Assembly (NCBI GenBank): GCA_900766195.1
Contig: CAAFUN010000112.1
Span: 1-64,000, forward strand
Length of the DNA stretch: 64,000 nt
Direction of reading: 5' to 3'
DNA from: an uncultured Bacteroides sp.
Lineage (GTDB): Bacteria; Bacteroidota; Bacteroidia; Bacteroidales; Bacteroidaceae
A program made the position numbers and the translations under genes. This document shows, piece by piece, positions 42,554 through 51,440 of this stretch; within the stretch, counting starts at the first letter, position 1; every line of letters begins with the position of its first letter. The notes under the pieces are model-generated. The model did no database searches and was not told the origin of the DNA. It saw only the letters and a list, made by a program, of their open reading frames with translations.

Positions 42554-44524
42554 ATGAGCCATAATTGTAGTTGCAAAAGCTGTGGGTGCGAAAGCCCCGA
42601 AGCAAAAAAGCCTGAAACTACTTGTTCAGGCAATACCGCAAAAGCTGGTATGATAAAAGAATATTGGAAAATTGCATTATCGGCAATTATACTCTTTGCC
42701 GGTATTGCACTCAACGCACTGGATGTTGCATTCTTCCGTAGCAACACCACACAGTTGATATGGTATATAGTAGCCTACCTGCCGGTGGGGCTACCGGTAA
42801 TGAAGGAGGCATGGGAAACTATCGTCGAGAAAGATTACTTCAGTGAGTTCACGTTGATGTCCGTAGCTACTTTTGGGGCATTCTACATTGGCGAATATCC
42901 CGAAGCAGTAGCCGTGATGTTGTTTTATGCCATAGGAGAACTGTTTCAGGATAAGGCCGTGAGTGGTGCGAAACGTAGCATCAAGGCGCTACTGGATATC
43001 AGACCTGAAACAGCTACAGTAGTATGCGATGGCAACCGCCTCATCAAAATTCCCTCTGAGGTACAGATTGGAGATATTGTTGAAGTGAAAACAGGTGAGC
43101 GTGTTCCGCTAGACGGAATATTGTTGGACGACTCTGCTGCCTTTAACACCGCTGCCCTAACGGGTGAAAGCGTACCACGAAATATCCATAAGGACGAAGA
43201 AGTGCTTGCAGGAATGATTGCGACGGATAAAGTGATACAGATGCAGGTGACCAAACCTTTTGACAAGAGTGCATTGGCACGCATTTTGGAATTGGTGCAA
43301 AACGCCTCGGAGCGTAAGGCTCCTGCCGAACTGTTTATCCGCAAGTTTGCACGCATCTACACACCGGCAGTTATCGGGCTGGCATTATTGGTGGTATTTG
43401 TTCCATTGCTCTATGCTCAATTCAACACGCAATTCATTTATAACTTTGATCAATGGCTATACCGAGGACTGATCTTTCTCATCATTTCATGCCCTTGTGC
43501 GTTAGTCATCAGCATACCTTTGGGCTATTTTTCGGGTATTGGAGCCGCCTCACGAAAAGGGATCCTGTTTAAAGGAGGTAATTACCTTGAAGCCATCACC
43601 CGCATTGACACGGTGGTCTTTGACAAAACGGGAACATTAACCAAAGGTACTTTTGATGTGCAGTCCTGTCATCCTGCCACCGGATTCACTGCCGAGGAGC
43701 TTATAGGCATGCTTGCATCGATAGAACAAAACAGCACCCACCCCATAGCCAAAGCCATTGTGCAATATGCCGATGATAGGCAAATAGCTATGCATCAAGC
43801 TAGTGATGTGACGGAAATAGCCGGTCACGGACTGAAAGCCTCGTTTGAAGGTAAGCAACTGCTGGCAGGCAACACCAAGCTATTGGCCAAAGACCAAATA
43901 GCATTTCCCGAGGAACTTCAGTCCATTGCAGACACTATTGTGGTGTGTGCTCTCGACAATCAATACGCCGGATATCTGCTCTTGTCCGACACGCTGAAAG
44001 ATGATGCGCTTGAAGGTATACAAAGACTAAAAGCTTTAAATATCAGTAATATTCAGATCTTATCGGGAGATAAACAAAGTATTGTTACTAACTTTGCTAA
44101 AAAGCTGGGGATAACAGAAGCATACGGTGATTTGCTTCCCGACGGCAAAGTGAGCCACATAGAGCAACTGCGCAACAGTCAGGGCAGACAGGTGGCTTTT
44201 GTGGGCGACGGCATCAATGATGCTCCCGTATTGGCCTTGAGCAATGTGGGCATTGCCATGGGAGGACTGGGCAGCGATGCCGCCATTGAAACGGCAGATG
44301 TTGTGATACAGACCGATCAGCCGTCAAAAGTGGCTATGGCCATTGAAATAGGCAGGAGTACACGTCGGATCATCTGGCAGAATATAACATTTATATTTGC
44401 AGTTAAGGCGTTGGTGATGATACTTGGAACCTGCGGTATAGCCACATTATGGGAAGCCGTGTTTGCCGATGTAGGTGTTACACTGATTGCCGTATTAAAC
44501 GCAATGAGAATTCAAAGGAGATAA
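42554..44524 (+). CDS. zntA: P1B-type ATPase for Zn2+/Cd2+/Pb2+ export
   Basis: The 656-residue transporter pumps divalent soft metals out of the cytoplasm. Key motifs are ALTGESVP (about 201), the membrane CPC (residues 313-315), the phosphorylation site FDKTGTLTKG (Asp357), the SERCA-like STHPIAK (His396) and GDGINDAPVLA near 560. The ATG at 42554 follows the promoter, whereas an upstream ATG at 42509 lies within it. In place of a metal-binding HMA domain the N-terminus has a short Cys-rich tail with CSCKSCGC (Cys5, 7, 10, 12). Its stop overlaps the start of the Fur-family gene (TAATG). Confidence 0.93.
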   Translation: MSHNCSCKSCGCESPEAKKPETTCSGNTAKAGMIKEYWKIALSAIILFAGIALNALDVAFFRSNTTQLIWYIVAYLPVGLPVMKEAWETIVEKDYFSEFTLMSVATFGAFYIGEYPEAVAVMLFYAIGELFQDKAVSGAKRSIKALLDIRPETATVVCDGNRLIKIPSEVQIGDIVEVKTGERVPLDGILLDDSAAFNTAALTGESVPRNIHKDEEVLAGMIATDKVIQMQVTKPFDKSALARILELVQNASERKAPAELFIRKFARIYTPAVIGLALLVVFVPLLYAQFNTQFIYNFDQWLYRGLIFLIISCPCALVISIPLGYFSGIGAASRKGILFKGGNYLEAITRIDTVVFDKTGTLTKGTFDVQSCHPATGFTAEELIGMLASIEQNSTHPIAKAIVQYADDRQIAMHQASDVTEIAGHGLKASFEGKQLLAGNTKLLAKDQIAFPEELQSIADTIVVCALDNQYAGYLLLSDTLKDDALEGIQRLKALNISNIQILSGDKQSIVTNFAKKLGITEAYGDLLPDGKVSHIEQLRNSQGRQVAFVGDGINDAPVLALSNVGIAMGGLGSDAAIETADVVIQTDQPSKVAMAIEIGRSTRRIIWQNITFIFAVKALVMILGTCGIATLWEAVFADVGVTLIAVLNAMRIQRR

Positions 44525-44964
44525 TGGATAATAAAAAATGTATGGAGATGTTCTCCAAAAGAGAGGTAAAGCCAACAGCCATACGGCTGTTGGTACTGAA
44601 TGCAATGCTCGAAGCCAAACAAGCCGTATCGCTGCTTGACTTGGAAACCCGCTTGGATACAGTAGACAAATCAACAATCTTCCGTACAATTACCCTATTC
44701 CTTTCACACGCTCTGGTACACAGTATAGACGACGGCACGGGCTCACTGAAATATGCCGTATGCAGCAACGACTGCAATTGCTGTGTAGAAGATCTACATG
44801 CCCACTTCTATTGTGAAAATTGTCGCAGAACGTTCTGCTTCAGAAAGATTCCTGCACCGGTAGTGAATCTACCTGAAGGCTTCTCACTAGACAGCATCAA
44901 TTATGTGCTCAAAGGGCTCTGCTCAGAGTGTAGCGGAAAAATAACCCCCTCAAAATTACCTTGA
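44524..44964 (+). CDS. Fur-family metalloregulator (Zur-like)
   Basis: The 146-residue protein has a Fur-type winged helix (about 8-80: VKPTAIRLLVLNAMLEAKQA, then DKSTIFRTITLFLSHALVHS). Its dimerisation/metal domain contains LHAHFYCENCRRTFCF (about 97-112), matching the Fur HxHxxCxxC core, and a C-terminal CSEC pair for a structural Zn. It also has a cluster CSNDCNCC not usual for Fur. Start ATG 44524 overlaps the ATPase stop by one base, so synthesis is coupled. Control of the exporter operon by a Fur-type protein would need metal to relieve repression or to activate. Confidence 0.88.
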   Translation: MDNKKCMEMFSKREVKPTAIRLLVLNAMLEAKQAVSLLDLETRLDTVDKSTIFRTITLFLSHALVHSIDDGTGSLKYAVCSNDCNCCVEDLHAHFYCENCRRTFCFRKIPAPVVNLPEGFSLDSINYVLKGLCSECSGKITPSKLP

Positions 44965-45123
44965 AGTAGGTATTTCCCATAATAAAAGTAAAGCGTTACT
45001 TTGCACTACGGGAAAAAGCAGAAGAAAGTCACTTCTACAATTTGCAACAAAACAGGCATTTTTCTGCCCCTAAAGAAACAGAAAGGAGCAAAAATGCATA
45101 TATTTGTCGCTAAACCCAAAAAA
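44965..45123 (+). promoter_or_regulatory. Spacer with promoter elements before the second ECF sigma gene
   Basis: The 159-base spacer holds TTACTTTG at 44996-45003, one step off consensus, and a perfect TATATTTG at 45099-45106, 17 bases before the ATG at 45124. The latter is very close to the start codon, so the first is the better promoter if the leader is of normal length. Confidence 0.4.
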
Positions 45124-45684
45124 ATGAGTAGGAATGACGATATTTTTCTGGAAAAGATAAATAGACAGTCGTCTGCAGCATTCCATGAGCTTTATAATGA
45201 ATACTATAAGGCATTGGTCATATATACCTCCAATTTTTTGGAAACTACCGGGATAGCAGAAGATATCGTACAGGAGATTTTCGCCACTATATGGGAAAAA
45301 AAAGTCTCTTTCATCTCTTTACAATCACTGAAGGCTTACTTGTACAACTCCACCCGCAACGCCGCTTTAAACTACCTGAAGCATCAGCATGTGGAGAGTG
45401 GCTACATCAAATATGTGCAGGACACGTACAGGGAAATCAGTGAGGAAGAGACTAATGAAGAAGAGGTATATCGCCTTCTGTTCCGTACAATAGATCAACT
45501 TCCTCCGCGATGCCGCGAAATTTTTGTCCTCCACATGGAAGGGAGAAAGAATGAAGAGATTGCCAAAACTCTTGGACTTAGCATTGAGACTGTAAAAACG
45601 CAGAAGAAAAGAGCCGTACGATTTCTGAAGAAACAAATGGGTTCTATGTTCTTTCTCACTTCTCTGATCAATATAGTGAGTTAA
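45124..45684 (+). CDS. ECF sigma factor of the receptor-protease operon
   Basis: This 186-residue ECF sigma factor shows region 2 (AAFHELYNEYYKALVIY, then EDIVQEIFATIWEKKVSF and NSTRNAALNYLKH) and region 4 (TIDQLPPRCREIFVLHMEGR, then KNEEIAKTLGLSIETVKTQK). I chose the ATG at 45124 because the 41 residues before it in the open frame are not sigma-like. Its partner FecR gene follows after 116 bases. The two sigma genes in this window are only distantly similar. The layout suggests cell-surface signalling by the STN receptor downstream. Confidence 0.92.
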   Translation: MSRNDDIFLEKINRQSSAAFHELYNEYYKALVIYTSNFLETTGIAEDIVQEIFATIWEKKVSFISLQSLKAYLYNSTRNAALNYLKHQHVESGYIKYVQDTYREISEEETNEEEVYRLLFRTIDQLPPRCREIFVLHMEGRKNEEIAKTLGLSIETVKTQKKRAVRFLKKQMGSMFFLTSLINIVS

Positions 45685-45800
45685 CAGAAACCTACTCCAC
45701 TTCACACCTCTATATCTTTTTTGTTTTTATTTCATTATTATGTCCCCCTTTTTGATACCATAATTGTCTTTGTTGCATAAAAAAGAAAAGTTATCACCCC

Positions 45801-47018
45801 ATGATATACAAAAGCAAAGATATTGAAAAGCTGCTAAGCAAACATTTGGCAGGAAGCATCAACGATGGAGAGCGTGGAATATTGGAAGATTGGGTCAACG
45901 CATCGGACAGTAACAGGGCTTTATTTCAGAAACTATGTTCGGGCAACAATTTTTCATCAAAATATAAAGCTTACTCGGATATTAATGCTGAGAAAGCATG
46001 GCTACGCTTTAAGCAAAAGCATGTTCGGCATTCACAAACTGCCATTGTAGCCCGTTATGCAGCCTCTCTTCTTATACCGATACTTATGATAGCAGGAATA
46101 TGGCATTACTATCAACCCGTAAACAAAGAAATAAAGAAAGCTGAGATTGCCGAGAATATTCTCCCCGGTATTCCACAAGCCACCCTAACCCTGCCCGGCA
46201 ATCATCAAAAGAAGCTCACCGGTAGTTCGGCCAATGCCATCAATGTAAATGGGAGCACTGTCGCCATAGTAAATAAAGGTACTTTAATTTATCCTACATC
46301 CGCCTCGCAACAATCAATCTCCGCAAATAAGGAAGAAGAATCACAAGAGGAGCAGAACATTAGTGCAACGGATGAAAAGAATATACTGGAAACAAAAGAA
46401 GGGAATGAGTTTTGGGTGAAGCTTGAAGACGGTACTGTCATACATCTTAATTACAACACAGAGCTAAAATATCCGGTTAAGTTCGGCGGTCATGACCGGA
46501 CGGTATATCTGCGAGGAGAAGCCTATTTTAAGATTGCTAAAGACAGCCGTCCTTTTTATGTGGTCACCGAAGAAGGTAGTATAAAGCAATATGGCACAGA
46601 GTTCAACGTAAATACATTCACAGCAGGACAAACAGAGGTAGTCCTTACACACGGGAAAATAAGTATCAATAAGAAAGGTCAGAATAGCGAAACAATGCTG
46701 CGACCCGGTCAATTGGCAAATATGAAAAAGGAATGCGGAAACGTAGAAATCCGGAACATCGATCCGGCATCTTATGTGGGGTGGAACTACGGACGGTTCA
46801 TATTTGACAATGCCACCCTCGAAAGCATCATGCAAACCTTAAAAAATTGGTATGGTATAGAAGTCTATTTTGAGCAGGAATCTTTGAAAAATCTTCATTT
46901 CACGGGAAACATGGATAGATACGGCACCATAAGCCCCATACTACAAGCTATTGCTCAAACTACAAATTTGCAGGTTGCAATTAAAGAAAGAAAGATAACA
47001 ATATCATCATTTAACTAA
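45801..47018 (+). CDS. FecR-like anti-sigma factor of the receptor-protease operon
   Basis: The 405-residue anti-sigma factor has a cytoplasmic domain (about 1-75, LLSKHLAGSINDGERGILEDW), a transmembrane helix (about 79-100), a long periplasmic linker of about 100 residues, a FecR domain (FWVKLEDGTVIHLNYNTELK, GEAYFKIAKDSRPFYVVTEE) and the C-terminal STN-facing domain (FDNATLESIMQTLKNWYGIEVY). It is longer than the 328-residue FecR at 29216 because of the linker before the FecR domain, a form common in Bacteroides. It couples ligand binding at the TonB receptor encoded 14 bases downstream to the sigma factor. Confidence 0.93.
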   Translation: MIYKSKDIEKLLSKHLAGSINDGERGILEDWVNASDSNRALFQKLCSGNNFSSKYKAYSDINAEKAWLRFKQKHVRHSQTAIVARYAASLLIPILMIAGIWHYYQPVNKEIKKAEIAENILPGIPQATLTLPGNHQKKLTGSSANAINVNGSTVAIVNKGTLIYPTSASQQSISANKEEESQEEQNISATDEKNILETKEGNEFWVKLEDGTVIHLNYNTELKYPVKFGGHDRTVYLRGEAYFKIAKDSRPFYVVTEEGSIKQYGTEFNVNTFTAGQTEVVLTHGKISINKKGQNSETMLRPGQLANMKKECGNVEIRNIDPASYVGWNYGRFIFDNATLESIMQTLKNWYGIEVYFEQESLKNLHFTGNMDRYGTISPILQAIAQTTNLQVAIKERKITISSFN

Positions 47019-47032
47019 AAAACAAACATAAT

Positions 47033-50000
47033 ATGAGAAGAAAGGAAGGGAGGAAAAGCATCATTACACTTTTCCTCATCATGGCGTTATGCTTACTGCC
47101 GGCATTGCTACATGCTGCACCGGCTGACAGCGACAAAAGAGTAACGCTGGAAGTAAAAGATGTTGGCATCAAAGAATTCTTCGATGCATTAAGAGCTCAG
47201 ACAGGACTTAGTTTTGTCTATAATATAGAACAGACTGCTTCATTAAAGTCCATTACGATTAAAGTTAAGAATGAGCCTGTAGAAGCTGTGCTGAGAAAAG
47301 TATTTGAAAAAACAGGTTTCTCATACCTCATAGAGAAGAATACCGTAATCATATCCGGAAGAAAGAATAGCAAATATAGCTTAACAGGAACGGTGTATGT
47401 GAATCAGAAAGGATGGGAGCCACTATCATACGCCAATATTCTGCTGCCTCAAACATCAACGGGAACAATGTCCGACGCGAATGGAAGATTCGAACTGCGA
47501 AATTTGCCGGAAGGTGCGGTCAATATCGTGATCAGCTCGCTTGGCATGGTAACAATAGACACAACTCTTGTAGTCTATAAAAATATGGACAACGTCAAGT
47601 TTTACATGCAGGAGAACAACTTCGCTCTGAAAGAGGTGATAGTTACAGCAACTGGCAATAAGGTGGGACAAGCTACTTCATCAAGCATTGGCCGCACGGC
47701 AATGGATCATTTACAAGCTACCAGTTTAAGTGACATCCTGCAATTGCTTCCGGGAGGGATTACCCGAAACCAAGATCTTAATTTTTCTTCGCAAGTTAAT
47801 ATTCGATCATTGTCTTCCGGCAACGAAGCAGAGAATATGAATGGGCTGGGCTCCGTTATCATTAAAGATGGCGCTCCACTATCCAACAATTCAAACCTGC
47901 AAGCACTTAATCCAACACTCAACGGAGGAACATCCAGTCTGGGAGGTTTGAGTTCTCCTGCAGGAGGTCTGGATTTGCGTTCCATATCTATGGACAATGT
48001 GGAATCGGTGGAAGTCATCAGGGGTATCCCCTCCGTACAATACGGGGACTTGACGTCCGGAGCGGTTATCATTCATTCCAAGGCCGGACATGAACCTTAT
48101 AAAATCAACGTTAAAACAAATCCTAACATCATACAGACTTCTGTAAGCAAAGGATATGCACTAGGACTGAAAAAAGGCAATCTGAATATTGGTGCAGACT
48201 ATGCCCGGAACATACTGAAGCCGACGGAGTCTTATGCTTATTACCAGCGTGTCACAGCCCAAGCTCTGTACTCCAACGCATTCTTTAATAACAGGCTGCG
48301 CAGCAACACTTCGTTGGATTTTACTTTAGGAGAAAATAGAAGGAAGAAAAACCCCGACGATGAAAGGCTACAAATAGCCAGTAATGGTAAAGAAGTCGGT
48401 TTCAGACTGAACTCCAATGGTAGTCTGAATATGGACTGGGGATGGCTAAAGAACATACGCTATACGCTGTCCGGTAATTACACTTCAAAGAAGAGTCACT
48501 ATGAAACATTAGTGGGAAATGCTAACTATCCATACTCTATGACAACCACTGATGGTGCCGTACTCAGCAATAAAGCCGGTGTGGATGTATATGACATCAA
48601 TGGCAACAAGGTAACCAACATACCAGCCGGAGAAGAGAACCTGTATGCCAACTATCTGCCGGCGGATTATCTGACAAAGTATGACATTGATGGAAAGGAG
48701 ATAAACACATTTGCCCAGGTATTGGCCAACTTGGTGAAAGAGAGCGGACCTCTGGAGAACAGAATAAATTTAGGAGTCAGCTTTAAAAGTGACGGCAACG
48801 TGGGTAAAGGTAAGACATTTGATCCGGCTACTCCTCCGGCCCGAAGTACGGCAATATACAATGCGACATCCCGCCCACGAGCTTACAAAGACATTCCTTT
48901 TGTAAATCAGTTGAGTGCCTTTGCCGAAGAAAACTTTTCGTATGATTTTGGGCGTAGGGAACTACGATTACAGGCTGGCGTGCGTTATGACAACATACTT
49001 GGATTTCGCGACATTATCACTCCAAGAGCAAATATAACATTTGATATTATACCTTCACTACTTATCTTGCGTGGCGGTTATGGTATAACAGCCAAAGCAC
49101 CGACGGTGATGTATATGCATCCGGAAAATGCATATTTTGAATATGTCAATATCAACACCATTGCAAGCAGTGATACTCCTGCGCCACAAAAAATGCTGGT
49201 AACCACCACCCGCACATTCGATACAAAAAATAATAACCTAAAAATTGCAACCAATAAAAAGGCAGAAGTAGGCGTAGATCTTCTACTCGGAAAGAAAGCG
49301 CGTTTATCTGTAACAGCTTTTAAGGAGCGCATGAACAATGGCTACTACATGAACAGCGTATATGTACCTGTTACTTATCAGACCTATACCACCGGTACTT
49401 TACCTACCGATGGAGTCAGCTTTCCCGCATTGATAGCAAACAAGGAATATGCCGTGCTGTCTCAATATTCTTCCGTAGGCAACAACTTAACTCTTAACAC
49501 CGACGGAGTAGAATTTGACTTCAATTCAGGACGTATTGATCCTATACGGACTACCTTCTCGCTAAGCGGAGCATGGATGAAGAGCCAAAGCTACAATAAC
49601 GGATATACGTATTATTCGGCAAATATTGTCGACCCGGCACAAGCTCCCCACATAGGAGTCTATGAAAAAGGAATGCAAAAAAGAAATGAGGAACGAATCA
49701 GTACTTCACTAAGAATAACACACAACATTCCCCGTTTGAGAATGGCTGTGACTCTAACTACACAAGTGATATGGAAAGATGCCGACTGGTATAAATTCGG
49801 AAATGATTCCATACCAATGAAATACATCAATAAAAATGATGGGCAGATGTATGATTTCAATCCGGCAGATAAGGATAAAGCGGAATTCTCCAGTATAATG
49901 AGACAGGTACAAACGAAAGATTACATCAAAGAAAGTATGCCTCCATTGCTTAGTATGAACATCAACATAAGCAAGGAAATAGGCGACAACATGCGGTTAT

Positions 50001-50125
50001 CTTTCTTTGCCAACAACATGTTTTCTTCCCATCCCTTATATGCAAAGAAACGTGCACCGGGAACATATATCAGGCGCAATGAATATCTATTTTTCGGAGC
50101 GGAGTTATCGATTACACTAAAATAA
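47033..50125 (+). CDS. TonB-dependent outer-membrane receptor with STN domain (not SusC-type)
   Basis: The 1030-residue receptor has a signal peptide (to about 28, LLHAAP) and an STN domain (about 35-112: VTLEVKDVGIKEFFDALRAQ). A carboxypeptidase-regulatory-like domain follows (GTVYVNQKGWEPLSYANILL), then a plug (VIVTATGNKVGQATSSSIGR, then SVEVIRGIPSVQYGDLTSGA) and a large barrel ending RRNEYLFFGAELSITLK. The plug resembles siderophore and vitamin receptors more than SusC, and no SusD follows. Its STN indicates feedback to the FecR/ECF pair. It is followed after 12 bases by a DUF4876-like lipoprotein. Ligand unknown; iron, haem or a protein fragment are candidates. Confidence 0.9.
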   Translation: MRRKEGRKSIITLFLIMALCLLPALLHAAPADSDKRVTLEVKDVGIKEFFDALRAQTGLSFVYNIEQTASLKSITIKVKNEPVEAVLRKVFEKTGFSYLIEKNTVIISGRKNSKYSLTGTVYVNQKGWEPLSYANILLPQTSTGTMSDANGRFELRNLPEGAVNIVISSLGMVTIDTTLVVYKNMDNVKFYMQENNFALKEVIVTATGNKVGQATSSSIGRTAMDHLQATSLSDILQLLPGGITRNQDLNFSSQVNIRSLSSGNEAENMNGLGSVIIKDGAPLSNNSNLQALNPTLNGGTSSLGGLSSPAGGLDLRSISMDNVESVEVIRGIPSVQYGDLTSGAVIIHSKAGHEPYKINVKTNPNIIQTSVSKGYALGLKKGNLNIGADYARNILKPTESYAYYQRVTAQALYSNAFFNNRLRSNTSLDFTLGENRRKKNPDDERLQIASNGKEVGFRLNSNGSLNMDWGWLKNIRYTLSGNYTSKKSHYETLVGNANYPYSMTTTDGAVLSNKAGVDVYDINGNKVTNIPAGEENLYANYLPADYLTKYDIDGKEINTFAQVLANLVKESGPLENRINLGVSFKSDGNVGKGKTFDPATPPARSTAIYNATSRPRAYKDIPFVNQLSAFAEENFSYDFGRRELRLQAGVRYDNILGFRDIITPRANITFDIIPSLLILRGGYGITAKAPTVMYMHPENAYFEYVNINTIASSDTPAPQKMLVTTTRTFDTKNNNLKIATNKKAEVGVDLLLGKKARLSVTAFKERMNNGYYMNSVYVPVTYQTYTTGTLPTDGVSFPALIANKEYAVLSQYSSVGNNLTLNTDGVEFDFNSGRIDPIRTTFSLSGAWMKSQSYNNGYTYYSANIVDPAQAPHIGVYEKGMQKRNEERISTSLRITHNIPRLRMAVTLTTQVIWKDADWYKFGNDSIPMKYINKNDGQMYDFNPADKDKAEFSSIMRQVQTKDYIKESMPPLLSMNINISKEIGDNMRLSFFANNMFSSHPLYAKKRAPGTYIRRNEYLFFGAELSITLK

Positions 50126-50137
50126 GAATAAAGTCAA

Positions 50138-51406
50138 ATGGAAAAAATACATATTATAACAGCTAAACTGACCGGGATACTAATTCTTTCAGTTTTGTTT
50201 GGCGCATGCAGCGGACAATTCAGCGATGCCTTTGACGCCAAAGATATAAAACCAATGACTGTCCATATAAAAGCTAACATGGATATCAAAGGTTTACCGG
50301 CACCGGATGAACTAAATGTTACCTTACAAAACTATACCGAAAACCTGACATACACCGGCACTGTAGGGAAAGACGGAATTGTAACAATAGAAGGCGTAAC
50401 CCCCGGATTGTATAACATCAATATCAATGGAAAAACAGAAATAGAAGGAGATGCCTCCTATTATCTGAATGGCAGCGCAGTAAACTATCCTGTAGTGAGC
50501 GAAAATGACACATTAGGAATACCGGTTGAGGCTATGGTAGCAGGGAAACTGATATTCAAGGAAATCTATTTCTGCGGTTCAAAAACAGCCAAAGGCACCA
50601 GCTACTTCCGCGATCAATTCTATGAATTATATAACAACACGGAGAGCACCATTTACCTGGATAAGATTTATTTTGCCGATCTGGCACCCACTACTGCTAC
50701 TCAAAAATTGCCAACCTGGCCTGAGGAAGACGGAAACGACTATGTTTATGCCATCAACATTTGGCAATTTCCGGGTAGCGGGACAGATTATCCATTGAAA
50801 CCGGGAGAATCTTGTGTAGTATCTCAGTTTGCAGTCAACCATAAACTGACGGTTTACAATCCGAAGAGTCCCGTAGACTGCTCTTCCTCCGAATTTGAAT
50901 TTAACTGCAACAATGCAAGTTATCCCGATCAACCGGCCATTGACATGAAGTTCGTCTTCCGCAACGGATTAGCCAATAATACACTTTTGCAATACCTCAC
51001 TTCGGTATTTGGCGGAGCTTACGTCATCTTTCAGGTTCCTGAAGGAGTAGCATACGATCCGGTTAAAGACAAATCTATGAGTACAACCGATCTTTCCAGT
51101 CAATACTCCACTCTATATGCTAAAATTCCGAGAAAGTACGTATTAGACGCAGTGGAGGCAGTTCAGAACGAAAGTATGATCACAGCCAAACGTATCCCCG
51201 GAACTCTTGATCAAGGAATCACCTATGTGGGACAAACTTATATAGGCGTGGGCGTTGCTCGTAAGCTAGTCACACGTCGACCTGACGGTAATCCGGTTTT
51301 CCAAGATACAAATAACAGCACAAATGACTTTGAGCGTGGTGTTATTCCTCAATTGAGACGTTACGATACAAAAACACCTTCATGGAATCCAACATTAAAG
51401 AAATGA
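50138..51406 (+). CDS. DUF4876-like surface lipoprotein
   Basis: The 422-residue protein carries a lipoprotein signal (VLFGACSGQ, Cys near 24). It continues with a domain of regular beta strands (about 40-130, with a YTGTVGKDGIVTIEGVTPGL carrier-like segment) and a second domain that opens KLIFKEIYFCGSKTAKGTSY and DQFYELYNNTES, similar to lamin-tail-like beta domains. From memory this matches DUF4876 proteins of Bacteroides. It is always-adjacent type material for the TonB receptor before it, so a surface ligand-binding partner, analogous to SusD for SusC, is plausible. There is no enzymatic motif. Confidence 0.65.
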   Translation: MEKIHIITAKLTGILILSVLFGACSGQFSDAFDAKDIKPMTVHIKANMDIKGLPAPDELNVTLQNYTENLTYTGTVGKDGIVTIEGVTPGLYNININGKTEIEGDASYYLNGSAVNYPVVSENDTLGIPVEAMVAGKLIFKEIYFCGSKTAKGTSYFRDQFYELYNNTESTIYLDKIYFADLAPTTATQKLPTWPEEDGNDYVYAINIWQFPGSGTDYPLKPGESCVVSQFAVNHKLTVYNPKSPVDCSSSEFEFNCNNASYPDQPAIDMKFVFRNGLANNTLLQYLTSVFGGAYVIFQVPEGVAYDPVKDKSMSTTDLSSQYSTLYAKIPRKYVLDAVEAVQNESMITAKRIPGTLDQGITYVGQTYIGVGVARKLVTRRPDGNPVFQDTNNSTNDFERGVIPQLRRYDTKTPSWNPTLKK

Positions 51407-51440
51407 ATATCGTTTGAACTCATCTTATAAGCAGAAAACA

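Noticed and set aside
45801..46050. Second plus-strand frame within the FecR-like gene
   Set aside because: It is an out-of-frame overlap of the clear anti-sigma coding region with no signal or motif of its own.
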